Shown here in pieces: positions 11,301-22,745 of a DNA stretch of 64,000 bases. Below the pieces are notes generated by a model that was not told where the DNA came from, made no database searches, and saw only the letters and a list, made by a program, of their open reading frames with translations. Position numbers and translations under genes: made by a program. The stretch's first letter is position 1. Every line of letters begins with the position of its first letter. The DNA lies in the NCBI GenBank assembly GCA_023653785.1, contig JAMKCH010010218.1, positions 1 to 64,000 on the forward strand, written 5' to 3'. The DNA is from Ophioderma brevispina. Its lineage: Eukaryota > Echinodermata > Ophiuroidea > Amphilepidida > Ophiodermatidae.

Positions 11301-13379
11301 ATATTTGTATAGATAAACCGGGAGATAAACTAACTTCTATTAACAATCTAGAGGTGAATTAGACGCTATTAGAGAAATGAGAAACTTCGGTGATGAATTC
11401 AGATTCAAAACACTAACTGTGTCACAGGCTTGAAGTCCCGAACTACATGCACTTTTCTTCAAAATACTGTACTGCAATACAACGATAAAGTTGGAGTAGT
11501 ATTTTTAGTGACTTGAGTTGAGTTGCAGCAGAAAGTGATCGACGACAATTATACACACTACACTGCAGGCGCAGTAGTAGTAAGGGAAAGAAGTGTACAG
11601 ATCTCACGTGAGTGTGCAGATCTAGATAAAACTGTGAATTTTAATACACAAGTACTTTATGCACTGATAATCACAAAAAATGATGGAAGCACTTGCCACA
11701 CCTCTTTCATGGCCCCCAGCTTGGAGTTCAAGGTTACACAGGGGTAAAAAATTAAAATGTTCAGATTGTGTTGAAAAGCAGACCATGATGTTTGTCTGGT
11801 TACAAGGATTCCAAAAAGGTATAGTTTTCTACTACCTATGGCTTATAGTTTTGGAATTATGAGGTAAAAACTGTAAAAATTGTGAAAAAGTCAATTTTGG
11901 TTTGTACAGGGGTCAAAAATTTAAATTTGCTCCAATTTTTGTAGAACGTGGTTCAAGTTGTTGGTCCAGCTCATAGAATGAAATATAGGAATAGCTTTGA
12001 CTATCTTAGATGTTTGGTTATTAACCAAAATGGCGAATAAAGTCAACAGCTATTGGCAGCTATTGGAATCTATTGACCTGTGACCTATTTTGTTTGAAAA
12101 CGTGAACACTAAGCATAACAGAAAAGGCAAACTATTCCTTATTTCAATCCTTTAGGGTAGGGAAACAATTTGCACCACATATTACCTGAATCAAAGCAAC
12201 TTTTAACTTTTGACCCATGTAACACCAAAATTGACGTTTCACCCTATTTTACCAGTTTTTACCCCAAAATCCTAAACTATAGCATAGATAGTGTAAATAT
12301 ACCTTTTTGGACCTTGACCAGACAAACATCATGGGTATTTTCAATACATAGGAACATTTTAACCATTTTGGGACCCCATGATAACCTGAAAACCAGCCTG
12401 GGTCCATTAGGGGCTGGAAGTGCTGCATCCAATTTTTTTTAGGATTATCAATGCCTCAAGTACTTGTGGCAAAAATTCACCAAATTTTATCCGGATTCGT
12501 CACACTCTTTCATTACAGTCCCCTGCTATAGAAGTATGAATACGTTTTCACATCTATTAATCATTATAGTTCTCCACCTCCCCTTTTCCCCTCTCTTTTC
12601 CCTCTTCACCCTATAAAGACTTCTGTCGTCCCCCATTAAGCCACAACCTATCTCCCCTAAGAATTCATGACTCCCCAACACCTAATCTACTTCCCCGTTC
12701 CTTACGTTAACAATCTTTTTTCGCCCTTCACCCTTTATTACTCTTTCTACCCTAAACTTAATTGAAATTCTCTCTTGATTCCTTTGACACATCCTCATAG
12801 AGTTTCTGTTGTTTGACAATTTCTTGTTCTACCTTGATTGGTCCTATCTGTCAAATATATTGTCTTCTTAATATGTCGTTTTCGACCTCCCATTTGTAAA
12901 ATAAGGCAAATAGCACATAAATATGTACAACGCTGGTTCCGAGACAAAAATATGTGGTCATAATAAGTGATTAAAAGCTATTAAATTAAGATCCGAATTC
13001 AATGTATGATAGAATGAACACTGAACAATCATCATTGATGTTCATGCGAGTAGCCAGGGGTGCGGAGGGAGTGCGCGCCACTCCGGGGGTCTAAATATGG
13101 GGCAAAGAAGGAGAAGCATTGAAATAAGGCTCAAATTGCGAAAAAAATAGATTTTTCTTGGACCTCACGAGGGCTCTGCCGCTGGAATCCCGTTAAGCAG
13201 CTTTGTCTGTTCCCATGGTTAGCCAACCTGACTTTTTTAAGACTAAAAAATCACGTGTAACAATAGCTTTAACATGCCAAATTATTTTCGGACAATGTCG
13301 TCTAAAGACTAAAGGGGGCATCAAGATCACCCCTCCCTGGAGATCAACCTGACGTAGTTATCTACCTCCTAATCCTTAC
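11301..13379. other. No gene recognised; pyrimidine-rich patch
   Basis: Mostly unassigned AT-rich DNA. 12560-12770 is pyrimidine-rich on the plus strand. 13045-13085 (GTAGCCAGGGGTGCGGAGGG) resembles an end fragment of a hAT-type non-autonomous element, without a partner end. Confidence 0.5.
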
Positions 13380-13419
13380 CTGACTTCTGTGCTTTTGGAT
13401 CAAGCGTTTTCATTTTGCC

Positions 13420-13443
13420 TTAATGCAGCTTTTTCTCCAGGTC
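13420..13443 (-). CDS. Coiled-coil protein, last coding exon (exon d)
   Basis: Exon 13380-13443 has a strong acceptor (TTTCCTTTTTTACAG) and a strong donor (GTCAG|GTAAGG). Read in phase 0 from the GC-type donor at 16157, it encodes DLEKKLH and a stop. This extends the coiled-coil heptads of the previous exon: L, L, I, L, L at spacings of 7, 7, 3 and 4. The stop lies inside the exon, so the rest would be 3' UTR with a further UTR intron. Alternative: the GT donor at 16152 would bring in another frame (PGEKAALRQNENA, then stop). I prefer the first reading because it keeps the heptad pattern. Confidence 0.5.
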   Translation of the reverse strand, partial: DLEKKLH

Positions 13444-13834
13444 CTGTAAAAAAGGAAATGAACTTTGTAAATATTCAAGACAGTAGCAGCTACAAAATAA
13501 ACTTTAGCTTTCTTTAAGCTTCTTTAACTTTGAAATAAGCCTAGTTGACTGTTTTGAGTGGAATTTTACTGTTTAATTAAAAAAAAAACAGCAAATTCAA
13601 ACTACCATTTCTAACATCGAAACAATTACAAATTCTTATAAATATATGCAAAAACTAATAAATTATTCTGTTGAACAGAGCTTGCACTTTGGAAGTACGC
13701 TTTTGTTTCTGTTCTAAAACACATAAACGTAAAAATACAGGGTGCTTTTAAAAAACTCTCAAAGCTCCATCTATTTCACGAAGAAGAAAAAAAGGTAAAC
13801 TGCACGAATTAATCTATCTATCCATCTATCTATG

Positions 13835-14435
13835 TCGACCGCGGTTGGAAGCCATGATGAATTTCCTCCAAAGCAGTCTGTCAAGCATGAGTGTGTTAGT
13901 TCCTTTGTTTACAATGCCCGCATCCTGAGCAAGATGTACAGGGTATGTCAGCCTTGGTCTTCCCCGGCACGTGTCCTTGGGTGGGACTCCAGAACACAAA
14001 GGACGTGAGACTGGTTTCTCTAGCCGTCAGCACAATGAGCAGCCAAATTCAGGCGTCGACCTCTCACTATTTCAGACCAGTTTGGGAAATCCCCATATAT
14101 TAATCCATGATAGGGTGATCTCCCAGTTGAGGTTTTTACCCTCATTAAAAGTCTGGTATTGCATCCATCTAGGCCTGGCCTCAAGGTGTTCTGTGAGTGG
14201 CCATCCTTCTGCCCCATACAGTAGAAAACCTTCAACAATACAGAAAGAAGCTAATCTTTAGGCATGTCTGGTAAGTTAGATTTCCAGAGAATACGCATCT
14301 TGTTACAAGCTTTCCATGCAAGGGGGCTTTACGGACATGAAAATCCTTTCCTGACTCATCCACCCAAGAACCAAGGTATTGGAAGTCCTTGACCTGGTCT
14401 AGTTGGCTTCCCTTCTATTGCGGACAGAGTGACAT
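13835..14435 (-). mobile_element. RTE-like LINE fragment, RT C-terminal part
   Basis: Minus-strand translation in shifting frames gives LGSWVDESGKDF, LLYGAEGWPLTEHLEARPR, a W..TLS..N..G..P....I...RRL block and a terminal DRLLWRKFIMASNRGR. This is the conserved C-terminal series I associate with RTE-type endonuclease/reverse transcriptases. A short (GATA)n-type tail lies just past the stop, at 13812-13835. The 5' side stops at about 14435, next to the foldback element at 14448, which may have cut it. It lies in an intron of the coiled-coil gene in the same orientation. Confidence 0.7.
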
Positions 14436-14447
14436 TAATACAATATG

Positions 14448-15308
14448 AAAAGTGCATCTTTAGGTTCCGACACTAAAAAATGTTTCATAAGGACCACAAT
14501 TGCCCGAGTTATGGCCGATTGAAAATTGGTATCACTTCAATTTATCCACGGACTGTTACTGTTTTAGTCGTTCTTAGACAATAACATCCCCAAGTCATTC
14601 GTTGTTTATGGTTCTTTGTTGTTGCGCAAGGTCAGTTCTGCTATGAAAAGGTTTTATTAGAAATGCAAGATCTTACCTATTCTTCTTTAATGCGACTGCC
14701 TCTGCCTCCACTGGCTGCCTCGAAAACGGATGCAGGCTTGCGTTTTCTTTTCCATTTTAATAATCGACTTGTGAAAGCATTATTGTCCGTTCGGATGCTG
14801 TAAAGGCAGCGTTATTGTGTTTGCGAAGATCCCCAGATTGACGCCGGTAGCCCTCGCCTATGGCAACATTAAGGAGTGAAATGTATGCACAGGGACCACT
14901 AGCAAACTTGCCAGAACTTAGCAACAGAATGAAATGATGCCTTTGCAAGCTCCGACGGACAAGAAGGATTCGGTAAGTCGATTATGGAACTGAAAAGAGA
15001 GCGCAAGCCTGATCCGTCTTCATGATCTTAGAGGCAGCCAAGTGGAAGGCAGAACAGCGCAGTAAGCATGAGGCACGATCTTGGAATTCTAATATTGTAC
15101 TAACCTTTTCAAATCAGAACTGCCCTTTAGCGCAAAACACAAGAACCAATAAAAGAATGTGTTTGTGAATTGTTTGCCTAGAACAGCTAAAATGAGTCAT
15201 CCCTTGCATAAATGAAAAGTTTACAATTTTCATTCGGCCATACTCGGTCAATCTGTGTGCTTTTGGAAAGATTTTTTTCGTGTCGGAAACCTAACGACAT
15301 GCACTTTT
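14448..15308. mobile_element. Foldback element with ~340-bp inverted arms
   Basis: The region 14448-14790 is an imperfect reverse complement of 14968-15308. Matching landmarks are AAAAGTGCATCTTTAGGTTC with its counterpart ending GCACTTTT at 15308, CGGCCATA..CTCGG in both arms, AGAACTG.CCTT..GCGCAA in both, and AAGTCGATTAT..CGCAAGCCTG in both. The loop is about 175 bp. No clear target duplication was found. It carries no recognisable transposase, so it would be non-autonomous. Confidence 0.75.
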
Positions 15309-15412
15309 AAGAATGTCTTTTAAGTTTTATTGTTTCCTTTTTTTCTCTTCGTGAAATAATGGTCGGTTTTGAGGGTTCTCTTTTTATTTAGACTCACCCG
15401 GTGTGGCAGAGA

Positions 15413-15536
15413 TATAGTCCCCCAGACTCACAGTCCGCCGACAATGGTGACAATAGGGCACAATTGATTCAGTTGACCTCCTTCACTCACCTTCGTTTCA
15501 TGCTTAATTCCGTTGTCGTCTGGAGCCCGGACTATG
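15413..15536. repeat. TATAGTCC MITE copy 1
   Basis: Bounded by TATAGTCC at 15413 and GGACTATG at 15529-15536. The interior (GAAACGAAGGTGAGTGAAG on the minus strand) aligns with copies at 21094-21223 and 36930-37031. It lies in an intron of the coiled-coil gene. Confidence 0.5.
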
Positions 15537-16156
15537 AACCCTGGCGGATCTACTCCTTTCACATCGGTATTAACCTTGCCTTTATATATTTTTAACTTTT
15601 CACACAATCAAACCTAATTTTGGTACCATTGGAAAGTTGAAATTTTGACTGCTTCTTTCCCATTCCGATGTTACAGGGTCAAAATATGGTTTGGTTTACT
15701 GTAACCGAAAATAGTTTGTACAGTACTCTCTATGGGATTTTGTAATAAGCACAATTAATACCACTCACATTGAAATGTATGTCGGATTCAAATAATTTTG
15801 GATTAAAAATAAAATTTTCGGTTTTTTTGTTTTTTTTAATACTTTATATAATGTTGTAATCGGATGGGCCCCTTTAAGGGTTTGACGTGTGGATCTGTTT
15901 ACGCGCAAGCTCCCTTACAAACAAACCTTCAGCATTTGTTTGGAGCCCAGTAATTCGACATAGAAGTTGCGTTTTGAGCTGCGAAGGTATCATTCGCAGA
16001 TATCTCTTTTTTTTACATACCATGTTGTGAATTCTAAACATCATTGAGTAATTCGCTTACACGTCAACCCTTTTAAGATTTATTTGCCTATTATCTTGAT
16101 GTTCTTTCAGTCGAGAAGTGATCACAATTGCTTATTTTTCTGGAACATATACTTGC

Positions 16157-16310
16157 CCGTATTCTCCTTGTTGTTCTTTCTCTTAATTTGCCATAGGCCT
16201 GCTTCAATTCAGTTAATTCTAATTTTAATTGTTCCTCTCGTTGCTCGGCTTCTTCTAGAAGTTTCTCCTTCTCTTTTCCCCAGAGTTGCACCGTGCTACT
16301 TCTTCGCAAT
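16157..16310 (-). CDS. Coiled-coil protein, exon c
   Basis: Acceptor TATCTTGCTTTGCAG precedes base 16310. The exon begins with one base that completes a Glu codon (GA+A) from exon b. It then encodes 51 residues, LRRSSTVQLWGKEKEKLLEE and on through ELTELKQAYGKLRERTTRRI, strongly charged with Leu at heptad spacing: a coiled coil. The preferred donor is a GC type, CGG|GCAAGT at 16156, which leaves phase 0; a GT donor four bases further on (CAA|GTATAT) is the alternative. In-frame composition, splice sites and phase all support real coding. No family name is assigned. Confidence 0.75.
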
Positions 16311-16509
16311 CTGCAAAGCAAGATATATGCAATAAACTGTTGAATTTGCCAAGTGCAATTTCAGATTAATAGAGTAATTATGTTGATTTCTTTCCTGTGC
16401 AACATGCATACCTAAATATAAAACAAGTACATAGGCAGATGAATAAGCAACAGGATAAATTAATTTAATAAGAAAATGCTGCTTACATAACATTTTGGAT
16501 TAATATGAC

Positions 16510-17400
16510 GAATCAGCGTTAACGGATGTCAACAGGAATACTTTCCCATAAGTCTAGGGAAGGCAACAAATACAGAATTGAGAAAAGTTGTCCGTGTGCC
16601 TGTTACTGTTCACAACACTTTTGCGAAAGAAATCCATGAAAGAGTTGGACCCATGCCACTGAAGAGTCGGAAGCAAAATAGTAGCCTGTGAAACTTCAAC
16701 AAGTCATCAACTTTCATTATGCCAAATTTAGACGACCTATCAAGATATGTAACATGTTAACCATGATCAGACCAATATTTTTCGTGTACATTACACTATG
16801 TGTTATGAGTTATTTTTTCTTTGAAATTTCACAAGCCTTTCAATAAAGTTAATATGAAATGGAGTCCAAACAATAGCTCAATAAACCAAATGAGGAACGA
16901 CAAGAGACTTGTACAAGTAGAGCAGAGAAGTGCATATTTTAGTACATCTGATAAGAAAACTAAAAAGACGTGAGATTTTGTTGCACGTGGAATCAACATG
17001 TGTGAAGAAAATGCAATATTGGAAGAAAATATAACGCCAAGACTTGTAATTTAAAATTATCACCGGATTGTAGCGTTTCACCACCCAAAGATTAATCCAA
17101 TTTGGCACACACCTTAGATCTAGAGAAATGCATAACAGCACATTTAGAGGCATTAAGTGGAGGCTCGTTCGTGACTGTCCAAGAATACAGTTTATCAAGA
17201 TAATTTTTAAGATCTGACTGATCACTGAGATTCAGAATAGTCTCACCAATGTACGATCATCAGCAAATAGAAAAATAGAAAGACCAATGTTGATATCAGA
17301 AACAAATAAAAGGAAGAAAACAGGACCCAGCACCGACCCTTGTGGAACTCCAGAATTGACAATAGTCCAATCAGAGAATTCACCTTTGGAAATCATTCTC
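16510..17400 (-). mobile_element. Jockey/CR1-group LINE fragment (RT) in an intron
   Basis: The minus strand gives SGVPQGSVLGPVFFLLFVSD and FLFADDRTL (RT catalytic box, about 17245-17275). Further on come LDKLYSWTVTNE, LNASKCAVMHFSR, LYKSLVVPHLVY, a stop and AIVWTPFHINF, then a C-terminal RLWESIPVDIR near 16520-16555. Frames shift between blocks. The piece is 5'-truncated at about 17400-17480. It sits between exons b and c of the coiled-coil gene, in the same orientation. Confidence 0.8.
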
Positions 17401-17949
17401 TGCTTCCTTACTCTGCTTCATGGTAATTACCATGGTGTTATGCGGCTAAATAACTATATAATCCAACGTAAATTGAGTGGCTAGTGGACTTCTTTATCCT
17501 CTACTGAAGAAACAGAACGTGTGAAATATACAATTTGAGACATTTCTTACCAGACTAGAAACAACTTTATTTTGTTTTACCATGTACAACCCAAAATTGG
17601 ATTTTGCTATTTTCAGACTTTTGACTCCATAACTCAAAAACCATATGCCTTACATGATCAATCTAAACAGAGTTAGAATCCTTATAACCGATCGAACAAT
17701 TTCGTATATCTTTCAAAATGATTTCGAGTAATTTGAAGTTCTTACAGTACAGTACATGTAACCTTTCATTTCCCCCAACCGTGAAACATGGGAAATCTGC
17801 AATGCCCTTATAGCAAATATTTTTCTTTGGATGTGCACTAACTCTAGGCCAAATTTCAGAGATTTTTTCATCAAATATACAATTCTTGCACCAATCCTCT
17901 TTGCTAATTTACAGCGAGTTTCATGTGTTATTTTAAGAGACAGACTTAC

Positions 17950-18088
17950 TCAGCAATTATTCCCCGTTTTTCTTCCAACTGTTGAGTGAGAACCTCCCTA
18001 GAGTACTGCGCTTCGTTCGACTCTTCCTTTTGTCTTTGTCGTTGCCATTTTAATTCAACCATGTTATACCTTTCCTCTCCTAATTGTT
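17950..18088 (-). CDS. Coiled-coil protein, exon b
   Basis: Acceptor TTGCTTATCAAACAG precedes 18088 and a consensus donor GA|GTAAGT follows 17950. The length is 139 bp: two bases completing a codon, 45 codons, two bases left over. It encodes QLGEERYNMVELKWQRQRQK, EESNEAQYSREVLTQQLEEK and RGIIA, a highly charged helical segment with Leu/Met/Val at heptad positions. Phases fit exon a (which leaves G, giving GAA) and exon c (GA+A). A 122-residue tail is predicted from exons a-d. It has no catalytic motif and would most likely act through coiled-coil pairing. Confidence 0.75.
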
Positions 18089-18119
18089 CTGTTTGATAAG
18101 CAAAATTAACTTAAGACGT

Positions 18120-18375
18120 CATGATTGATATCCTAACACTTGTCCTCATCATTATCACAATCACTTTTATCATATAAATCATCATCACATAATCATCACT
18201 GATTCTTTACCATAACTTTCATCAGCATCTCATCCCATTTCACCATCACCACCACTATCGCATCATTATTACATCATTTTCTGACATCACCATCACCATT
18301 AGAACCACCTCCTCCTCTACCTCCCCATCCCATCCTAATCGCCGTCATCATTGTTACCATTATGCATCATCATTA
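18120..18375 (+). repeat. Imperfect (CAT/ATC)n region
   Basis: About 250 bp dominated by CATCA, ATCACC and CACCAC words. It is a degenerate trinucleotide microsatellite inside an intron. Confidence 0.75.
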
Positions 18376-19362
18376 ATTTCATGTGTTCAAAAATTAACGT
18401 GATAAAACAAACATGCAAAAGATGACTGACTTAAAGATGCAACGAGAGATTTTGAGGCACTCAAATATTGTGTCATAATAGTAATTTCGTATAGATTAGA
18501 AACTCAATAGGTTTCTTACCTTGTATTTGGCTACAGAAATGTTTTAAAAGAGAGAAAAAAGATGATTTTAATTTACTTATATTTCAATAGAAAACATAGG
18601 CTGAATTTCGTATTTGCTCCTATATACGAAATTAGAAATGTCAAAATTTGGAACCAAAGAAACATTTCTTAGCTTAATCCTTTCAGATAGGGATATTTTT
18701 TTATGGAAAGCTTTACATCAGGGCAAAAATAAGTACTTTTGATTTTTTTAGGAACACCTGATATGTGAAATCTCTCGTTGCACCTTTAAACACCCCTATA
18801 TACACGGTTTGAGAATATAAATGGTGTCACAAAAATTTACATGTTGAAAATTGTCATCGCTTAATAAGGTGAATATGTTAAGTTTTGACGTCTCTTTCCT
18901 CTACATTTCCATGATATTTAGTCACCTATCCTACTTTTTCCATTTTACTACAGTACCAAAAAAGCTTACTTTGAATGTGCAAAACTATGCATGAAGTCAC
19001 AATAGGATTGTTAACGTTATGATTGCATTGTTCTCTCATGATATGGCCACATGAGCTTGTGTTGTACTAAATTTTTTTTGTCTGGAATGTTCCTGGTGCC
19101 TATGTCCTCCAAATGCTGTTGTATCAATTTAACTTGTTGATCGGCAAATAAAACGCTTGACACCTTTAACACATAATTCTTTGAATAGGCAATTGGAGTA
19201 CCATTAATTACATAATAAGGTGTAAAATCAATTATTTTAATTTGTTTCAAATCAGAATATTCATTATAACCTTTTTAGGACACCCTGTATAACAGGGCCA
19301 ACTTTTTGACGCAAGACGATCCTAAGAAATCCTCTTTTTAAATGCGTATTAAGTCTCCTTAC

Positions 19363-19415
19363 CTTTAAAACTTGTAATGTCGGGTTTTATAGTCTTCTTC
19401 CTTTTGAAGAATCCC
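19363..19415 (-). CDS. Coiled-coil protein, first visible exon (exon a) with GFFKR
   Basis: A 53-bp exon between a T-rich acceptor (TTTTTTTTCTGTAG) and donor AAAG|GTAAGG. One base completes a codon; 17 codons follow (GFFKRKKTIKPDITSFK), and one base is left, exactly the phase exon b needs. GFFKR at the start of an exon is the hallmark of the membrane-proximal integrin alpha tail, where the upstream exon would encode the transmembrane helix. I could not find such an exon in 19.4-25 kb, so an integrin identity is only a possibility, and known integrin alpha tails do not continue into a long coiled coil. The motif may be coincidental in a Lys/Arg-rich linker. Confidence 0.5.
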
Positions 19416-21093
19416 CTACAGAAAAAAAACGGTAGTACAAAATATCTTCATTACATTTATTTTAAAAAATGAAACTTTCTTGTACATTTAAATTATCTAA
19501 AAACAAATGTTTAAAACAAAAAAACATTGTTAAAAATATTAAATTATTATTGAATAGGAGTGAAAATGATTCAAATTTGCATGGATGTTTCAAGCTTTGT
19601 TTTCAAATTATATCTCAAAAGGCGCCAAAAGAAACATCTTCGTACAACTGTCCAAGTAAATAGTCGGGGAAGTCTAGGGGCCACACAGCCTGAAGTATTT
19701 CCGATAGAGACAAATCAATATCTCTCGGTTTTCTCCGATGTTTTCAAGCAAGAGGACGTGTTGGTAATGTAATTTATCAGTACCATTGCCAACAAAAAAA
19801 AATCCAATATGGCTGCTACTCTAAAAACTCAAATATGCTCTCCGAATCATTTTAAAATTATCTTAACTTCCTCCATTATACATATTTACGCTACGTTGAA
19901 TACAATACTGAACACCTAAAAAAAAACGTGTTATGCAGGGGTTCAAAATCTGTTTTTTTTACAATTGGTCACACTCTGCAAGTGTTACTTTAACACAATA
20001 GAATGCATTTTCCAACGCATCAAGTACCACGGTCAAGTGTTCTGCACATTTGCAGTTTAGAGGCTTGATTCCAGTGTCTATATGCATGCTTTATGACTTT
20101 ACATTAGAGGAAAAATGTATTGGATCACTCAGAAAAACCCTTAACTGGCATTTATCTGTAATGGGCATTTTTAAAATTCAGATGGCCAGCCATTACAGCC
20201 GCCTTTAAAAATAGTAAAACTACATTATATGTGTATATATGTAGGTAAATTAACTATTATTATTATAAAGGTGTAAATAAGGTATGGGATAAGTATTTGC
20301 CCATTTTGACATTCTTATCTGGAATTTCTGTGTCTTTAAAATGCAAAAATGTTAAAAGGTGGGCCAAATGTGGCTGCCTTTTTACCTTCTTTAAACCATT
20401 AAATTACGATACAAAGATGATCTGTATTTACGTTAAACACCCTAAAATGGTATTATAGTTTTAATTAAATATGAGGTGTATGTCATTGGACATTAATAAA
20501 CGCGTATCTGATATATTTGTTTTGACAACAGGATTGAAATTCAAAATGACGGCCAATAATTATGAATATATGACAATTGTGGTTTTAAAGATCTTCTCTT
20601 TAAAAGGCTGTCATATTGACTGCCATCTGATCGGTTAAGCTTTTAAACACACTTGGAATGTCAGATATGAGTCCTACTGGGTATAGAGCGCAGAAGTATG
20701 CCTCTATCACAAAATACCTGATTGAGTATGGTCAATTAATGATTTGGGCATATTGTGTGTTAGCGTGGCCATAGTGGATTTGGTGGTAATGTCGTGTGAT
20801 AAAATCACGTCAATAACCCGTCCAAAGATTCCTTCGTGCTTTAAAAACGGGTCTATGCCATGAAAATAATGGCCATTGAGTAGGAATTTCTAGACGGATG
20901 CGGCCATATTGGATTTCTAGAAAAGCCACTGCACGAAATTTTGCCCCACCACCCTCCAGAAAATTATTAGCTTAGGTCTATCATTGACAAACAATGCGAT
21001 CAATAGAAAAAGTCTTAACCCATTGCCCACCCTGTGATGCCCACATCCTCCGAACTATAAGGTGATCCCCCCCCCCCCCGTGTGGAAAGTAAC
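19416..21093. other. No gene recognised
   Basis: AT-rich. Several 'GGCCATATTGGATTT'-type phrases between 20.1 and 20.95 kb suggest old repeats, but no ends or frames are identifiable. Upstream exons of the coiled-coil gene could be here and were not found. Confidence 0.5.
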
Positions 21094-21223
21094 TATAGTC
21101 CACCGGGAGCCGCACAAGTTCCAGGCTCCAAAAGGAACACGGAAATAATAAGCATGAAACTAATGTTGCGTGAAGAGTGAACTGAATCGAGTGCCCTTAT
21201 CTTTACCATTGGAGCCGGACTGT
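21094..21223. repeat. TATAGTCC MITE copy 2
   Basis: Begins TATAGTCCACCGGGAGCC and contains GAAACTAATGTTGCGTGAAG, matching the 36930-37031 copy read on the other strand. The right end is degenerate (GCCGGACTGTCATG). It follows a 13-C tract. Confidence 0.45.
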
Positions 21224-21329
21224 CATGAGGTCAGACGGCACTATCATTCTACAAAGGGGTTTTGGTCACTGCGGTAAACATCCCAATGTAGCTCGCACAA
21301 ATCGCCCACAGAGAAGGCCTGAAATTTTT

Positions 21330-21470
21330 ATTCTAATCACAAAAAATTCCTTCTTTTGCGAAACATAGACATTTTCGAGCTTACCATTCCACAAAGTGTA
21401 GTTTATAGCCAATTACCGTTGTAAACTGTGCAAAAAACCTCAAAAGGTTGGAAATTGAAAGAATTTGATA
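21330..21470 (+). repeat. Dispersed repeat with a GACATTTTCGAGCTTA core
   Basis: 21368-21400 (AGACATTTTCGAGCTTACCA) recurs at 52181-52206 with one inserted base, and the surrounding AT-rich sequence is similar in both places. Confidence 0.5.
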
Positions 21471-21953
21471 TGTTGGTTAAAATAAATTAATTTTTTACGG
21501 GATGTTGACAAAATCAGGAAAACACAAATTAACTTAAAAAAAGAAAAATTGTTTTTTATTAAAATGCATTAATTCTTTGTTGACTTTATTTCAAGGTTTT
21601 GTCAAGTTTTTGTGTCAGACCAAACATCAATTAGCCATACATTTTGGTTGCGCTTCATCCACTTGCTACATATGCTTTAAGGTAAATAATTGTTTTATTC
21701 GGCTCCAGCATTCGGTTCCTGAAAAGCCAAAAGGAGGAAGTCGGAAGTATTGATCAGGGAGTCGAACAGGGGTTCTCAATATATTACCTAAAAGGGCCAC
21801 ATAATTCCGAACGTGTTTAAAAGAGCCCTACTTGAGGGCCAAATACATCTGAATTCTTCTCAACACAAAATGACCCTACAGGGGACGTGCCACAGAAATC
21901 GGTCCCATTTTCAGCCTTCTGGTATATCCATGACCCCTTTTTTCATGCCAATA

Positions 21954-22240
21954 TTGGTATAGCAATGGGTCGGGGTTTTTTTCAAAATTTTCTGAAATTT
22001 GTTGGAAATTTAGTCACATTTTCTCAATCGGAAACCAAAATTTTCTAAAAATTGTTGGAAAATTAGTCAAATTTCCTCAATCTGAAGCCAAAATTGTCCA
22101 AATTTGCTAAAAATGTCAAAATGTTGTGGTGAAAATGGCAAATTTGGGTTAAATTTGGCCCAAAATTTGCATCTCTGGTATAGCTATGGGTCCATTTTTT
22201 TGCCAAAAATGGTATAGCTATGGGTCCTACTTCCATAGTC
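21954..22240 (+). repeat. Degenerate tandem repeats
   Basis: A ~54-bp unit (AAAATTTTCTAAAAATTGTT and TTCCTCAATC blocks) occurs about twice at 21985-22095. The phrase TGGTATAGCTATGGGTCC appears at about 21955 (variant), 22178 and 22210. Confidence 0.6.
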
Positions 22241-22599
22241 GCGGAGGCACGTCCCTACCCAAACCAAAGTTGAGACCCCCCCCCCAGGGATCCGGGCATG
22301 CGATTTACGGATGTTTTTAACATCCGGAATGATATCCGGAAAATGATATCCGGAAAGTGAGGTGGCTATCGTAAATATAACGAGATTGTTCTTTCGACAC
22401 AAACATCAACAACTTGTATATATGACCAAGGGCTTTAAACAAGGCGGAAAAGGGAGTGAAACAAGTAAAAAGAAAGATCAATTTCACCAAAAGAATTTTG
22501 CAAATAAAAACAAAACGAAGAAAGAAAATACAATAGACTTATAAAGATGTTATAAATATGGATGCTTTATAATCATCAGGACAACAAGACAAAAGTTTT

Positions 22600-22745
22600 A
22601 CTCTCTAATTAAAGAGTGAAAATATCACTCTCCGAAAGAGTGGGATCTCAAAATTCACTCAATAAGATTGAAAATCACTACAAAAGACTGAAGAGTGAAC
22701 AATTACTCCAAAAAAGTGAATTTCCCCAACTTCATTATTCACTCG
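22600..22745. repeat. GAGTGAAA palindromic cluster, second copy
   Basis: Words AAAGAGTGAAAA, ATCACTCT, GAAAGAGTG and AAAAGTGAAT alternate in orientation as in 10945-11300, at lower density. Confidence 0.6.

Noticed and set aside
14677..14797. Excellent-looking last exon on the minus strand (acceptor, 39 codons ending in KEE, stop, AATAAA)
   Set aside because: The sequence is one arm of the foldback element (its reverse complement is at 14968-15100), and its phase does not fit the GC- or GT-donor of exon c.
15420..15600. Open minus-strand segment with a perfect donor (ACGAAG|GTGAGT)
   Set aside because: It aligns with the TATAGTCC MITE copies at 21.1 and 37.0 kb, so the coding look is coincidental.
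18520..18530. 11-bp microexon with good splice sites between exons a and b
   Set aside because: Including it would shift the phase and put a stop at the start of exon b.
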